64,000 bases of DNA, from contig NZ_FNCI01000009.1 in NCBI RefSeq assembly GCF_900100755.1, positions 1-64,000 on the forward strand, written 5' to 3'. How positions within the stretch are numbered: the stretch's first letter is position 1; each line of letters starts with the position of its first letter. The notes under the pieces are model-generated. The model saw nothing but the letters and a program-made list of their open reading frames with translations. It did not search any database and was not told the DNA's origin. Position numbers and translations under genes: made by a program. The stretch is from Onishia taeanensis. GTDB taxonomy: Bacteria; Pseudomonadota; Gammaproteobacteria; Pseudomonadales; Halomonadaceae. Positions 1-9,174 of the stretch are shown here, one piece after another.

Positions 1-236
1 ACCTTTCCGAAGAAAGAAGCAGACCAAACTTGGCTCAAGGTTCAAACGTCTCAAAAAATCAGCCGATATGGCTTCTTTTGACGAGTCGCTTGCCTTGAAG
101 TATCGGTGACTGATCACCCCTTCATCGACAAGCGCCCACATGAATTATCTGATCGATTGTTAAAGAGCAGCTCCGGGCTCTTAAAGAGTGGAGCATCTCG
201 CATTTGCCTGGCCGTTCGGCCGGCGCCCTGCGAGGA
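1..236 (-). other. 5' leader of an rRNA operon (16S gene lies beyond the left edge)
   Basis: On the minus strand this stretch reads as an rrn leader. A boxA antitermination element, TGCTCTTTAACA, lies at 169-158 and is followed by the conserved leader words ATCAGATAATTCATGTGGG. The 16S start (AGAGTTTGATC) does not appear, so the mature rRNA begins outside the window. Two strong tandem promoters lie just upstream. An rRNA operon next to tyrS and anmK is also, from memory, the arrangement around tyrZ in Pseudomonas aeruginosa. The boxA and promoters are read directly; the identity of the downstream gene is inferred. Confidence 0.85.
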
Positions 237-242
237 AGGCGT

Positions 243-270
243 ATTCTACTGAATCGGCGGCGAATGTCAA
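243..270 (-). promoter_or_regulatory. rrn promoter P2 (proximal)
   Basis: The minus strand has TTGACA at 270-265, a 16-base spacer and TAGAAT at 248-243. It lies about 75 bases upstream of boxA and is the second of two near-consensus sigma-70 promoters for the leftward rRNA operon. Confidence 0.7.
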
Positions 271-344
271 CCCCTGCTGTTATCGTTCGCTCTAGATGAC
301 CGAGTGAACCAGCGGCGAGTTGAGCGCCTATCGAGTGGAGGAGC

Positions 345-372
345 ATTTTACCGTTTCCGGCGTTTTTGTCAA
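345..372 (-). promoter_or_regulatory. rrn promoter P1 (distal)
   Basis: The minus strand has TTGACA at 372-367, a 16-base spacer and TAAAAT at 350-345. A GC-rich discriminator (GCTCCTCC) follows, as is usual for stringently controlled rRNA promoters. It lies about 100 bases upstream of a second promoter, matching the P1/P2 arrangement of rrn operons. Confidence 0.75.
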
Positions 373-498
373 TGCTTATCGACTCAAGCGAACCGAAAAA
401 CCTTAACGAAAACAAGTTCTTCCAACACCCTTCACCGCTTCCGACGTTTGCCCGTCGGCGGCAGCGGATGCGTACTTTACGGATTATCGACGGGTCGC

Positions 499-570
499 AC
501 AACCCCTTTATGCGAAAAAGGTGACAAAGGGGTTGTGGATAGATGACGGCGACCGACCGGGTGTGGATAA
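499..570. other. Inverted repeat and two DnaA-box-like sites upstream of the rrn promoters
   Basis: A perfect 11-base inverted repeat (ACAACCCCTTT at 499-509, AAAGGGGTTGT at 526-536) is followed by TGTGGATAG at 534-542 and TGTGGATAA at 562-570. The latter is an exact reverse complement of the DnaA box TTATCCACA; the former differs at one base. The segment separates tyrS from the rrn promoters. The hairpin could be a terminator; the role of the DnaA-like sites is unknown. Confidence 0.45.
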
Positions 571-591
571 ACAGGCCCGCCAGACACGATA

Positions 592-613
592 ACGCCCGCA
601 CGAGGGCGGGCGT
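592..613 (-). terminator. Probable tyrS terminator hairpin
   Basis: ACGCCCGC at 592-599 pairs with GCGGGCGT at 606-613 across a 6-base loop, 65 bases past the tyrS stop. Only a weak T-rich tail (TTATC) follows on the minus strand, so termination strength is uncertain. Confidence 0.55.
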
Positions 614-677
614 TTCACGTACCTTTATTCGCATACTACTAATAGCGGGGCCACTATCAGCTAAGGACGTCGATCAC

Positions 678-1877
678 TTAGTCGAGGATCACCCGAGCAT
701 AGCGCTTCTTGCCGGCCTGGATCACATAGCTGGCACCAGTCGTCAGCATATGATCGCGAGCGACCACCTCGCCATCGACCTTAACGCGACCGTTACCAAG
801 CATGTCCTTGGCCTGGGCGCTGTTGTTGGCAAGACCGGAGCGGTTGAGCACTGCGGCGATCGGCGCCTGCTCATTGCCTTCGAAATCGACATGCACTTCC
901 GGCAGATCTTCGGGCAGCTCACCATCGGCCAACTGGTTGCCGGCAGACTTGTGCGCGTTAGCCGCGGCTTCTTCGCCGTGATAGCGGCCGACCAGCTCGC
1001 GGGCCAGCACCATCTTGATGTCGCGCGGGTTGGCGCCCTGCTCGACGTCGCGCTTCAACGCCTCGATGTCTTCGTTGGACTTCAGCGACAGCAGCTCGAA
1101 ATAGCGCCACATCAGGCTGTCAGGCATCGACACCAGCTTGTTGAACATGGTGCCCGGCGCATCATCGACGCCGACATAGTTACCCAGCGACTTGGACATC
1201 TTCTGCACGCCGTCCAACCCTTCCAGCAGCGGCATGGTGATGACCACCTGCGGTGATTGGCCGAAGTGCTTCTGCAGCTCGCGGCCCATCAGCAGATTGA
1301 ACTTCTGATCGGTACCCCCCAGTTCGACGTCGGCTTCCAGGGCTACCGAGTCATAACCCTGCACCAGCGGATAGAGGAACTCGTGGATAGAGATGGACTG
1401 ACCGCCCTGGTAGCGCTTCTCGAAGTCGTCGCGCTCAAGCATGCGCGCCACAGTGCTCTGGCCGGCAAGCTCGATCATGTCGGCGGCACTCATCGCGGAG
1501 AACCACTCGGCGTTGAAGCGCACCTCGGTTTTCTCAGGATCGAGAATCTTGAAGACCTGTGCCTTGTAGGTCTCGGCATTGGCCTTCACTTCTTCCTCGG
1601 TGAGAGGCTTGCGGGTGACGTTCTTGCCGGTGGGGTCGCCGATGCGCCCGGTGAAGTCGCCGATCAAAAAGATCACTGTATGACCGAGGTCCTGAAACTG
1701 GCGCATCTTGGTCAGCAGCACGCTGTGGCCCAGATGCAGGTCCGGCGCGGTCGGGTCGAAGCCGGCCTTGATACGCAGGGGACGACCGGACGCGAGCTTC
1801 TCCTTGAGCTCATCGGCCAGCAGAATCTCATGGGTGCCGCGCTCAAGCAGCGCCAGCGCATCAGCGACGTCGGACAT
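678..1877 (-). CDS. tyrS: Tyrosyl-tRNA synthetase (TyrZ-like type)
   Basis: Charges tRNA-Tyr with tyrosine in the cytoplasm. The 399-residue protein has the class I signatures: HLGH at about residues 48-51 and KMSKS at 226-230, and ends in an S4-type RNA-binding domain. The reading frame stays open far upstream, but ATG at 1877 was chosen because GGGGAG precedes it at the right spacing and the protein then starts like its family. At ~399 residues, next to an rRNA operon and anmK, it resembles the TyrZ form of P. aeruginosa rather than the ~424-residue E. coli TyrS. Transcribed towards the rrn operon and divergently from anmK. The M23 peptidase gene that I recall between tyrZ and anmK in Pseudomonas is absent. 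Confidence 0.97.
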   Translation of the reverse strand: MSDVADALALLERGTHEILLADELKEKLASGRPLRIKAGFDPTAPDLHLGHSVLLTKMRQFQDLGHTVIFLIGDFTGRIGDPTGKNVTRKPLTEEEVKANAETYKAQVFKILDPEKTEVRFNAEWFSAMSAADMIELAGQSTVARMLERDDFEKRYQGGQSISIHEFLYPLVQGYDSVALEADVELGGTDQKFNLLMGRELQKHFGQSPQVVITMPLLEGLDGVQKMSKSLGNYVGVDDAPGTMFNKLVSMPDSLMWRYFELLSLKSNEDIEALKRDVEQGANPRDIKMVLARELVGRYHGEEAAANAHKSAGNQLADGELPEDLPEVHVDFEGNEQAPIAAVLNRSGLANNSAQAKDMLGNGRVKVDGEVVARDHMLTTGASYVIQAGKKRYARVILD

Positions 1878-2012
1878 CGTTACCGTTCTCCCCTCAAAAG
1901 CAGTTGATCGCCAGGCAAGACCCTTGGCATCTAGAGCAGGCCTGATAATGGGGGCAGATGGTAGCATGTCTTGCTCAATCGGTTGAGCGCCGGACACACC
2001 AGGGAGACAAGC

Positions 2013-3170
2013 ATGCCACTGTTGATTGGATTGATGTCGGGAACCAGCCTCGACGGCATCGACGCGGCCCTCGTCACCTGCGACGAGCCTGGGCCGGATG
2101 GCGCAACGCAAGCGCCGCGCCTGCTGGCTACGCATGAAGTCGCCATGCCCTCGGACCTGCGCGCGACCTTGCTCGAACTCTGCCATGCGGATGCCGTGCG
2201 CTTTGCCGACCTGGCCCGCGCCGAAGACGCCTTTTGTCGCCTGCAGGCCCGCGCCGTGAGCGAACTGCTGGCAGCGAGTCACACCCCCACAAGCGCGGTA
2301 GCCGCGATTGGCAGCCACGGCCAGACTATCGAGCACGCGCCCCTCGGGCATCCTGATAAGGGTAAAAGCGTCCCCTATACCCTGCAGCTCGACAACCCCA
2401 GCCTGCTGGCCGAACTGACTGGCTGCCCGGTGGTCGCCGACTTCCGGCGTCGCGACCTGGCCGCCGGCGGCCAGGCCGCGCCACTGGCCCCCGCTTTTCA
2501 TGCCGCGCTGTTTCGCCATCCACACGACTGGCAGCTGGTGCTCAACCTGGGCGGCTTCGCTAACCTGACCCTGCTACCGCCGGCCTCCAGTTCCGCCGAG
2601 GTGATCGGCTTCGATACCGGCCCGGCCAACGTGCTGCTGGATGCCTGGCACCAGCGCCACCGGGGCACGCCTATCGACAGGGACGGCGCCTGGGCCGCAG
2701 GCGGGCGCGTCATCGAGCCGCTGCTGTCTCGCCTGCTGGCGGATCCCTTCTTTACCACGCCGCCACCCAAGAGCACTGGCCGCGAGGCCTTTCACCTGCC
2801 CTGGCTAGAGGCGCAACTGACCGGCAATGAGTCGCCCCAGGACGTGCAGGCGACCCTCGCCGAACTGACCGCGGCAAGCGTGGCCTCCGGCATCGCCCAG
2901 GCCATGGCCCACTATCAGGCACCGCCACCTAGCCGCTTACTGCCCTGCGGCGGCGGCGCCCACAATGCGGATCTGCTCGCACGCTTGGCCCGGCGACTGC
3001 CTCAAACCGAGATCAGCCGCATCGACCAGGATGGCTGGAGCGCCGACTGGCTTGAGGCCGGCGCCTTCGCCTGGCTGGCCTGGCGACGCCTGGCTGGCCT
3101 GCCCGGCAACCTGCCTGCGGTCACCGGCGCCGCTGGCCCGCGGGTGCTTGGCGGCATCTATTCACATTAA
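2013..3170 (+). CDS. anmK: Anhydro-N-acetylmuramic acid kinase
   Basis: Phosphorylates 1,6-anhydro-MurNAc recovered from peptidoglycan turnover to MurNAc-6-phosphate, in the cytoplasm. The 385-residue protein opens with [12 protein letters not shown], the family's nucleotide-binding motif, and carries FDTGPAN and a late PCGGGAHN motif of the ASKHA kinase fold. The frame is open from 1971, but ATG 2013 follows AGGGAG at 2001-2006 and places the motif at the N-terminus as in homologues. It diverges from tyrS across 135 bases and converges on pilU. Confidence 0.96.
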   Translation: MPLLIGLMSGTSLDGIDAALVTCDEPGPDGATQAPRLLATHEVAMPSDLRATLLELCHADAVRFADLARAEDAFCRLQARAVSELLAASHTPTSAVAAIGSHGQTIEHAPLGHPDKGKSVPYTLQLDNPSLLAELTGCPVVADFRRRDLAAGGQAAPLAPAFHAALFRHPHDWQLVLNLGGFANLTLLPPASSSAEVIGFDTGPANVLLDAWHQRHRGTPIDRDGAWAAGGRVIEPLLSRLLADPFFTTPPPKSTGREAFHLPWLEAQLTGNESPQDVQATLAELTAASVASGIAQAMAHYQAPPPSRLLPCGGGAHNADLLARLARRLPQTEISRIDQDGWSADWLEAGAFAWLAWRRLAGLPGNLPAVTGAAGPRVLGGIYSH

Positions 3171-3188
3171 TCCGGCCACTGGAGCCAT

Positions 3189-3237
3189 AGGCCCTGATCG
3201 AAGCACATCGGCTTCTACATAACCGATGTGAGGGCCT
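3189..3237. terminator. Bidirectional hairpin between anmK and pilU
   Basis: A nested inverted repeat: CACATCGG (3204-3211) pairs with CCGATGTG (3223-3230), flanked by AGGCCCT (3189-3195) and AGGGCCT (3231-3237), with an 8-base bulge on the left arm. It sits between convergent genes. No long T-run is present. Confidence 0.5.
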
Positions 3238-3257
3238 GAATCACCAGCAGGGCAGCG

Positions 3258-4394
3258 CTAGAAATCATCGCCGCGTCGCAGCTCGAGGTGGCTGGCGGCA
3301 CCCTGGGCGTCGGCCACCCCTTCTTCATCACCGAACTTGATCATCATGCGCAGATCATTCGCCGAGTCGGCGTGGACCATGGCGATATCCTCACTGATCA
3401 CCCCTTCCTGATAGAGCTCGAAAAGCGCCTGGTCGAAGGTCTGCATTCCGAGATCCCGAGAGCGGCGCATGATGTTCTTGATCTCGGCGACATCTCCCTT
3501 GCGGATCAAGTCGCCGACCAGCGGTGAGCGCAGCATGATCTCGATGGCCGCACGGCGCCCACGATTCTTGGTGGGCAATAGTTGCTGGGCGACGATGGCC
3601 TTAAGGTTCAGCGATAGATCGAGCCACACTTGATCGTGGCGCTCGGAGGGGAAGAAATTGATGATCCGGTCGAGGGCCTGGTTGGCGTTATTGGCATGCA
3701 GGGTCGCCAAGCACAGGTGGCCGGTCTCGGCGAAGGTCAGCGCATGCTCCATGGTCTTGCGGGTACGGATCTCGCCGATCAGGATCACATCAGGCGCCTG
3801 GCGCAGCGTGTTCTTAAGCGCCACTTCGAACGACTCGGTATCGATACCCACTTCCCGCTGATTGATGATCGCCTTCTTGTGTGGGTGCACGTACTCGATC
3901 GGGTCCTCGATGCTGATGATGTGCCCGCCCTGAGTCTCGTTGCGCTGCTGGATCATCGAAGCCAGGGTCGTCGACTTGCCGGTGCCGGTGCCGCCGACGA
4001 CCAGCACCAGGCCGCGCTTGGCGCCAGCCAACTCACCGAGCTTCGCCGGTAGTTTCAGCGTCTCGAGCCGAGGAATCTCAAACGAGATGCGCCGCAGCAC
4101 CATGGCCGGCTGGTTACGCTGCTGGAAGGCGCTGACCCGAAAGCGCCCGCGCCCAGGAAGGCTCAAGGCAAAGTTGGCCTCCTGCTCGGAGGCGAAGCGC
4201 TCACGCTGGGCCTGCGGCAGGGCCGCCTTGACCAGTTCGGCCACCTGAGCCGGCGATAGCACCTGATCGCCCAGCGGGATAAGCTGCCCGGCCATTTTCA
4301 GGGTAGGCGGCGCGTTGACCGAGATCAGAAGATCCGAGGCTTCCTTATCGACCATGATCTCGAGCAGTTGCTGCAACCATTCGTTCGCTTTCAT
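3258..4394 (-). CDS. pilU: Type IV pilus retraction ATPase PilU
   Basis: Accessory hexameric ATPase that assists PilT in retracting type IV pili at the inner membrane. The 378 residues contain an N-terminal PAS-like region, Walker A GGTGTGKST at about 134-142, the Asp box around RQAPDVILIGEIR, and a His box in TFAETGHLCLATLHANNA. The wording of the core and the long tail after the ANDLRMM segment match PilU rather than PilT. It lies 88 bases downstream of pilT on the same strand, the usual pilTU pair. ATG 4394 gives the standard length. Confidence 0.93.
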   Translation of the reverse strand: MKANEWLQQLLEIMVDKEASDLLISVNAPPTLKMAGQLIPLGDQVLSPAQVAELVKAALPQAQRERFASEQEANFALSLPGRGRFRVSAFQQRNQPAMVLRRISFEIPRLETLKLPAKLGELAGAKRGLVLVVGGTGTGKSTTLASMIQQRNETQGGHIISIEDPIEYVHPHKKAIINQREVGIDTESFEVALKNTLRQAPDVILIGEIRTRKTMEHALTFAETGHLCLATLHANNANQALDRIINFFPSERHDQVWLDLSLNLKAIVAQQLLPTKNRGRRAAIEIMLRSPLVGDLIRKGDVAEIKNIMRRSRDLGMQTFDQALFELYQEGVISEDIAMVHADSANDLRMMIKFGDEEGVADAQGAASHLELRRGDDF

Positions 4395-4482
4395 GATATT
4401 CCGTCTGCTCTCTCTTTATGCTCGCTCAGAGCGGTGGATCATTGGTGTGCTTAAAGGCTAACGGCCCGGCTCATCAATGGCC

Positions 4483-5514
4483 TCAACTGAGCACACCCTT
4501 GGCCACGGCCTGTGCCTCTTCGCGCACCACGACGCCATCGTGGACCATCTTGGCCAGGGCGCCATCCAGCGTCTGCATCCCCAGGTTGCCGCCGGTCTGA
4601 ATGGCCGAATAGATCTGGGCCACCTTATCCTCACGAATCAGATTGCGAATCGCCGAGGTCGCCACCAGGATCTCGTGAGCGGCTACCCGGCCACCGCCGG
4701 CGCGCTTGAGCAGCACCTGCGAAATCACGCCCTGCAACGACTCCGAGAGCATCGAGCGCACCATATCCTTTTCTGCACCGGGGAAGACGTCGATGATGCG
4801 GTCAATGGTCTTGGCCGCCGACGTCGTATGCAGGGTACCCAGCACTAGATGCCCGGTCTCGGCAGCGGTCAGCGCCAGCCGAATCGTCTCTAGGTCTCGC
4901 AGCTCGCCGACCAGGATCACGTCCGGGTCCTCGCGCAGCGCACTGCGCAGCGCCGGGGCGAAACCACGAGTATCGCGACTCACTTCACGCTGGTTGATCA
5001 GGCAACGCTTGCTACGGTGAACGAATTCCACGGGGTCTTCGATCGTCAGGATATGGTCGTAACGCGTGTCGTTGATGAAGTCGATCATCGCCGCCAGGGT
5101 GGTGCTCTTGCCCGACCCGGTCGGGCCGGTGACCAGAACCAGGCCACGCGGAAGCTGCGCCATGCGGCGGAAGACATCGCCCATGCCCAGCGCTTCCATG
5201 GTCAGCACCTCTGAGGGCACGGTACGCAGCACCGCCGCCGCGCCGCGGCCCTGCTGAAACGCGTTGACGCGAAAGCGAGCCACCCCAGGCACCTCGAAGG
5301 AGAAGTCTGTTTCCAGGAACTCTTCGAAGTCGCGGCGCTGACGATCCCCCATGATGTCGTAGATCAGAGCCCTCACTTCACGATCATCCATGGCGGGTAC
5401 ATTGAGCCGGCGAATATCACCATCGACCCGAATCATCGGCGGCAGGCCGGCGGAAAGGTGAAGGTCCGACGCGTTCTGCTTTGCCGAGAATGCCAGCAGT
5501 TCGGTAATATCCAT
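4483..5514 (-). CDS. pilT: Type IV pilus twitching motility ATPase PilT
   Basis: Motor ATPase that depolymerises type IV pili for twitching motility. The 343-residue protein begins MDITELL, has Walker A GPTGSGKS at 130-137, Asp box REDPDVILVGELRD, and His box AAETGHLVLGTLHT. The frame is open to 5661, but ATG 5514, preceded by AGGGAA, gives the family start and length (about 344). Only 34 bases separate it from the divergent yggS, so the two promoters must overlap each other or the neighbouring coding sequence. The pilT/yggS/proC/yggT order is conserved in pseudomonads. Confidence 0.96.
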   Translation of the reverse strand: MDITELLAFSAKQNASDLHLSAGLPPMIRVDGDIRRLNVPAMDDREVRALIYDIMGDRQRRDFEEFLETDFSFEVPGVARFRVNAFQQGRGAAAVLRTVPSEVLTMEALGMGDVFRRMAQLPRGLVLVTGPTGSGKSTTLAAMIDFINDTRYDHILTIEDPVEFVHRSKRCLINQREVSRDTRGFAPALRSALREDPDVILVGELRDLETIRLALTAAETGHLVLGTLHTTSAAKTIDRIIDVFPGAEKDMVRSMLSESLQGVISQVLLKRAGGGRVAAHEILVATSAIRNLIREDKVAQIYSAIQTGGNLGMQTLDGALAKMVHDGVVVREEAQAVAKGVLS

Positions 5515-5548
5515 TAGGTTCCCTGCTCTCAGGTAAGGTCGCTCCAGT

Positions 5549-6259
5549 ATGACAGAGGTTGTATTAACCGAAACCTTCGCCGCTGCCAAGTCGCGGCTCG
5601 CTGCAGCGCTTAGCGCCGCAGGAAGAGCCCCGCAGGCAGCCGAACTGCTGGCCGTCAGCAAGACAAAGCCTGCGGCGATGATTCGTGAGGCCCATGGCCT
5701 CGGTCAGCGCCAGTTCGGCGAGAACTATCTGCAGGAGGCCCTCGACAAGCAGTCCGAGCTTGCCGATCTCGACGATATCACCTGGCATTTCATCGGCCCG
5801 CTGCAGTCGAACAAGACCCGTCAGGTCGCCGAGCACTTCGACTGGGTTCATAGCGTCGATCGTGAGAAGATCGCCCGACGCCTAGCCGAGCAGCGTCCCG
5901 CCGACCTGCCGCCGTTGAACGTCTGTCTACAGGTCAATATCAGCGATGAGCCCAGCAAGTCAGGCGTCACTCTCGAGGCGCTCGAGCCGCTAGCGGAAAC
6001 GGTGCTATCGCTGCCAGGGATACGCCTGCGTGGCTTGATGGCGATTCCCGCCCCGAGCGACGGCCTCGACGAGCAGCGCGCCCCTTTCGCCAGGCTTCGC
6101 GAAGCCCTCGAAGCCCTCAAGGCACGCTTCCCCGACGCCGAGCTCGACACCCTATCGATGGGCATGAGCGACGACCTCGAGGCCGCCGTCGCCGAGGGAG
6201 CGACCCTGCTGAGGCTGGGCACGGCGCTATTCGGCGCGCGGCAAAGCGCAGCGACCTGA
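5549..6259 (+). CDS. yggS: PLP homeostasis protein YggS (PLPBP family)
   Basis: Binds pyridoxal 5'-phosphate and helps keep free PLP and amino-acid pools in balance; no catalytic reaction is known. The 236-residue protein has the alanine-racemase N-terminal barrel fold with the PLP lysine in AVSKTKP (Lys38) and the motifs FGENY, WHFIGPLQSNK and SMGMSDD. AGGTAAGGT lies upstream of ATG 5549. It is followed by proC and yggT on the same strand. Confidence 0.95.
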   Translation: MTEVVLTETFAAAKSRLAAALSAAGRAPQAAELLAVSKTKPAAMIREAHGLGQRQFGENYLQEALDKQSELADLDDITWHFIGPLQSNKTRQVAEHFDWVHSVDREKIARRLAEQRPADLPPLNVCLQVNISDEPSKSGVTLEALEPLAETVLSLPGIRLRGLMAIPAPSDGLDEQRAPFARLREALEALKARFPDAELDTLSMGMSDDLEAAVAEGATLLRLGTALFGARQSAAT

Positions 6260-6397
6260 TGCAACGGCGCAGCAGAAGACATGTCGCGCTGAAGAAATAG
6301 CAGGCTGACCGGACACGCTAACCTAGCAAACAACGCAGGCATGGCGACGAACACGACCAGGCAGACGGCCAACCAGACACCAGAAGAGGATTCCAGC

Positions 6398-7222
6398 ATG
6401 GCGAGCAACGTGACTTTCATTGGTGCCGGCAACATGGCCAGCGCCATCTTCGGCGGCATGATCGAGAGCGGCTACCCCCGCGAGGCGATTACCGCCACTT
6501 CCCCCGACGACGCAATGCTGGCGCCGCTGCGCGAGCGGTACGGCATCCACACCGAGACCGACAATAATGCTGGCGTGGCCAACGCAGATGTCGTGGTGCT
6601 GGCGGTCAAGCCGCAGATCATGCACGACGTCTGTGCCGCCATGCGCGATGCCACTCAGGATCGCAAGCCGCTGATCGTCTCCGTCGCCGCCGGCCTGACC
6701 GCCGAAACCCTCGAGCGCTGGCTGGGCGGGGACCTGCCGGTGATCCGCTGCATGCCCAACACGCCCTCTCTGGTGGGTAGCGGCGCCAGCGGCCTCTACG
6801 CCAACCGCCTCGTCGATGACAGCCAGAAATCGATTGCCACCACCCTGATGGAATCCGTGGGCATCGTGGAATGGGTCGACGAGGAAGTGCTGCTCGAAGC
6901 CGTGACCGCCGTTGCCGGCAGCGCCCCCGCCTATTTCTATCTGGTCTTCGAGGCTCTCGAGGAGGCGGGCGTCAAGCTTGGCCTACCGGCCGAGAGCGCC
7001 CGCCGTCTGGCCGTGCAGACCGGCCTTGGCGCTGCTCGAATGGTCCAGCAGGGTGACGCCGACCCCGCGCAACTGAGGCGCAATGTCATGTCGCCGAACG
7101 GCACCACCGAGCGCGCCGTGACCCACCTCGAAGAGGCCGGCCTGCGCCAGATCTTCCTCGAAGCCGCCGAGGTCTGTGCCGCCCGCGCCCGCGAGATGGG
7201 CGAGGAACTCGGCAAGCAGTAA
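6398..7222 (+). CDS. proC: Pyrroline-5-carboxylate reductase
   Basis: Last step of proline synthesis: reduces 1-pyrroline-5-carboxylate with NAD(P)H. The 274-residue protein has the Rossmann motif GAGNMA at 9-14 and the conserved segments MPNTP and MSPNGTTE near the C-terminus. The frame is open from 6341, but ATG 6398 follows AGAGGA and starts one strand before the nucleotide motif, as in the family. In a halophile, proline also serves as a compatible solute; that link is inference. A strong hairpin follows the gene. Confidence 0.97.
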   Translation: MASNVTFIGAGNMASAIFGGMIESGYPREAITATSPDDAMLAPLRERYGIHTETDNNAGVANADVVVLAVKPQIMHDVCAAMRDATQDRKPLIVSVAAGLTAETLERWLGGDLPVIRCMPNTPSLVGSGASGLYANRLVDDSQKSIATTLMESVGIVEWVDEEVLLEAVTAVAGSAPAYFYLVFEALEEAGVKLGLPAESARRLAVQTGLGAARMVQQGDADPAQLRRNVMSPNGTTERAVTHLEEAGLRQIFLEAAEVCAARAREMGEELGKQ

Positions 7223-7234
7223 GCCGCCAGGGTA

Positions 7235-7264
7235 AGACGGGCAGCGATGCGTCGCTGCCCGTCT
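7235..7264 (+). terminator. Hairpin after proC
   Basis: A perfect 13-base stem (7235-7247 with 7252-7264) with a 4-base loop lies 12 bases after the proC stop. No T-run follows, so it may be an attenuator or an RNA-stabilising hairpin before yggT rather than a full terminator. Confidence 0.5.
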
Positions 7265-7314
7265 CACCGTCGCCACCGCCGTTCGTTGCCGTCTTTTATC
7301 AACAAGGAGCCCCC

Positions 7315-7905
7315 ATGGGCAGTCAATTGGGAAGTGCCGGCCTGCTGCTGGTCAATACGCTGATCAACATCTATCTGCTGATGCTGATGATGCGCTTTCT
7401 GCTGCAGGCCTCCCGCGCCGACTACTACAACCCGATCAGCCAATCGGTGGTCAAGGTGACCCAGCCGGTAGTAAGGCCCTTCCAGGGCTTCCTGCGCCCG
7501 GTGGGACGCTTCGACCTGGCCACCCTGGCGGCAGCCTTCTTGATCAAGGTGGTCAGCATCATCCTGATCCTGCAGGTCGCCGGCTACGGCATGCCGCCGA
7601 TCGCAGGCGTTGCCATCGCCGGCGTCGCCGCGCTGGCCAGCGGCATCCTCAAGATCTACTTCTTCGCCCTGATCGTAATGATCATCCTCAGCTGGGTGGC
7701 GCCGCAGGCCAGCCACCCGGCCGCGCTGCTGGTCATGCAACTGGTCGAGCCGATCATGGCCCCGGTGCGCAAGGTGATCCCGCCGCTTGGCATGATCGAC
7801 CTGTCACCGATCGTGGTGTTCATCTCCATCAGTCTGCTCGACAACCTGGTGGTCGGCTCATTGACCCGTGCCGCCGGCGTCTCCGGTGCTCTGGTGGGGC
7901 TGTGA
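7315..7905 (+). CDS. yggT: YggT family integral membrane protein
   Basis: A 196-residue inner-membrane protein made of two copies of the YGGT domain. Each copy has a hydrophobic pair of segments followed by an N/HP...V.P motif: YNPISQSVVKVTQPVVRPF at about 41-59 and HPAALLVMQLVEPIMAP at about 133-149. The molecular function of the family is not settled; in E. coli it has been linked to osmotic tolerance. AAGGAG precedes ATG 7315. It lies behind proC as in many gammaproteobacteria. Confidence 0.9.
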   Translation: MGSQLGSAGLLLVNTLINIYLLMLMMRFLLQASRADYYNPISQSVVKVTQPVVRPFQGFLRPVGRFDLATLAAAFLIKVVSIILILQVAGYGMPPIAGVAIAGVAALASGILKIYFFALIVMIILSWVAPQASHPAALLVMQLVEPIMAPVRKVIPPLGMIDLSPIVVFISISLLDNLVVGSLTRAAGVSGALVGL

Positions 7906-7940
7906 TCGCTGGCCTCCTGATGGATGCCACCGAGACGGAT

Positions 7941-7985
7941 AAGGTGCTGATGGACAACACCTTGAGCGGGGCCGAGCGCCCCGCT
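7941..7985 (+). promoter_or_regulatory. Two adjacent stem-loops in the metX leader
   Basis: AAGGTG (7941-7946) pairs with CACCTT (7958-7963), and AGCGGGGC (7965-7972) with GCCCCGCT (7978-7985). They occupy the gap between yggT and metX. They could be a terminator of the upstream operon or part of a metX leader. I do not recognise a known methionine riboswitch. Confidence 0.4.
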
Positions 7986-8022
7986 GTCGTATATCTTCTT
8001 CTGACAGGACACTGAAACCGCC

Positions 8023-9174
8023 ATGCCCGAGCTTGCTTCCGACTCGGTCGGCGTGGTGGCGCCACAGACGGCCCACTTCGACGACCCTCTGGCCCTGGCC
8101 TGCGGCAAGACCCTGCCGAGCTACACCCTGGTCTACGAGACCTATGGCACTCTCAACGCCGAGGGCACCAATGCGGTACTGATCTGCCATGCCCTGTCCG
8201 GGCACCACCACGCCGCCGGGCGTCATCATGAAGATGATCGCAAGCCTGGCTGGTGGGATGCCCATATCGGCCCCGGCAAGAGCATCGACACCAACCGCTT
8301 CTTCGTCGTCTCGCTCAACAACCTGGGCGGCTGCCACGGCAGCACCGGCCCACTGAGCATTAACCCTGATACCGGCCGCCTCTGGGGCCCGGACTTCCCG
8401 ATGATGACGGTCAGCGACTGGGTGCACAGTCAGGCAAGACTCGCCGACCGGCTCGGCATTGAGCGCTTCGCCGCGGTAGTCGGTGGCAGCCTGGGCGGCA
8501 TGCAGGTCATGCAGTGGGCGCTAGACTACCCGGAGCGCATCGCCCATGCCGCGGTGATCGCCGCGACGCCGCGCCTTTCGGCTCAGAACATCGCCTTCAA
8601 CGAGGTCGCGCGCCAGGCAATCCGCTCCGACCCCGACTTCCATGACGGCTGGTACGGCGAACACGACACCCTGCCACGGCGCGGCCTCAAGCTGGCGCGC
8701 ATGGTCGGTCACATCACCTACCTCTCCGAGGCGGCGATGGGCTCCAAGTTCGGCCGCGACCTGCGCCAAGATCTCGGTTATGGCTACGACGTCGAGTTCC
8801 AGGTGGAGTCCTATCTGCGCCACCAGGGCGATACCTTTTCCGAGTCCTTCGACGCCAACACCTACCTGCTGATGACCAAGGCGCTAGACTACTTCGACCC
8901 CGCTGCCCCCCACGGAGGCGACCTTGCCGCGGCGCTGGCCCCGGCGAAGTGTCCTTTCCTAGTGGTCAGTTTCTCGACCGACTGGCGCTTTCCTCCCTGG
9001 CGCTCCCGAGAACTGGTCGACGCCCTGGTGCGTGCCGACAAGCCGGTCAGCTATGCCAACATCGATTCCCCCCACGGCCATGATGCCTTCCTGCTGCCCG
9101 AGCCCCGCTATCAGGCGGTGTTTGCGGGCTTCATGGCGCGCGTGGCCAGAGACCAGCAGTTGGAGGGCTCATAA
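8023..9174 (+). CDS. metX: Homoserine O-acyltransferase (acetyl- or succinyl-)
   Basis: Activates homoserine at the first committed step of methionine synthesis. The 383-residue alpha/beta-hydrolase protein has the nucleophile Ser156 in GGSLGGMQ, the acid Asp320 in FSTDW and the base His353 in HGHDAFL. Family members use acetyl-CoA or succinyl-CoA; in Pseudomonas-like gammaproteobacteria MetX commonly uses succinyl-CoA, so the acyl donor is left open. The stop overlaps the metW start (TAATG), a conserved metXW pair that implies translational coupling. Confidence 0.94.
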   Translation: MPELASDSVGVVAPQTAHFDDPLALACGKTLPSYTLVYETYGTLNAEGTNAVLICHALSGHHHAAGRHHEDDRKPGWWDAHIGPGKSIDTNRFFVVSLNNLGGCHGSTGPLSINPDTGRLWGPDFPMMTVSDWVHSQARLADRLGIERFAAVVGGSLGGMQVMQWALDYPERIAHAAVIAATPRLSAQNIAFNEVARQAIRSDPDFHDGWYGEHDTLPRRGLKLARMVGHITYLSEAAMGSKFGRDLRQDLGYGYDVEFQVESYLRHQGDTFSESFDANTYLLMTKALDYFDPAAPHGGDLAAALAPAKCPFLVVSFSTDWRFPPWRSRELVDALVRADKPVSYANIDSPHGHDAFLLPEPRYQAVFAGFMARVARDQQLEGS

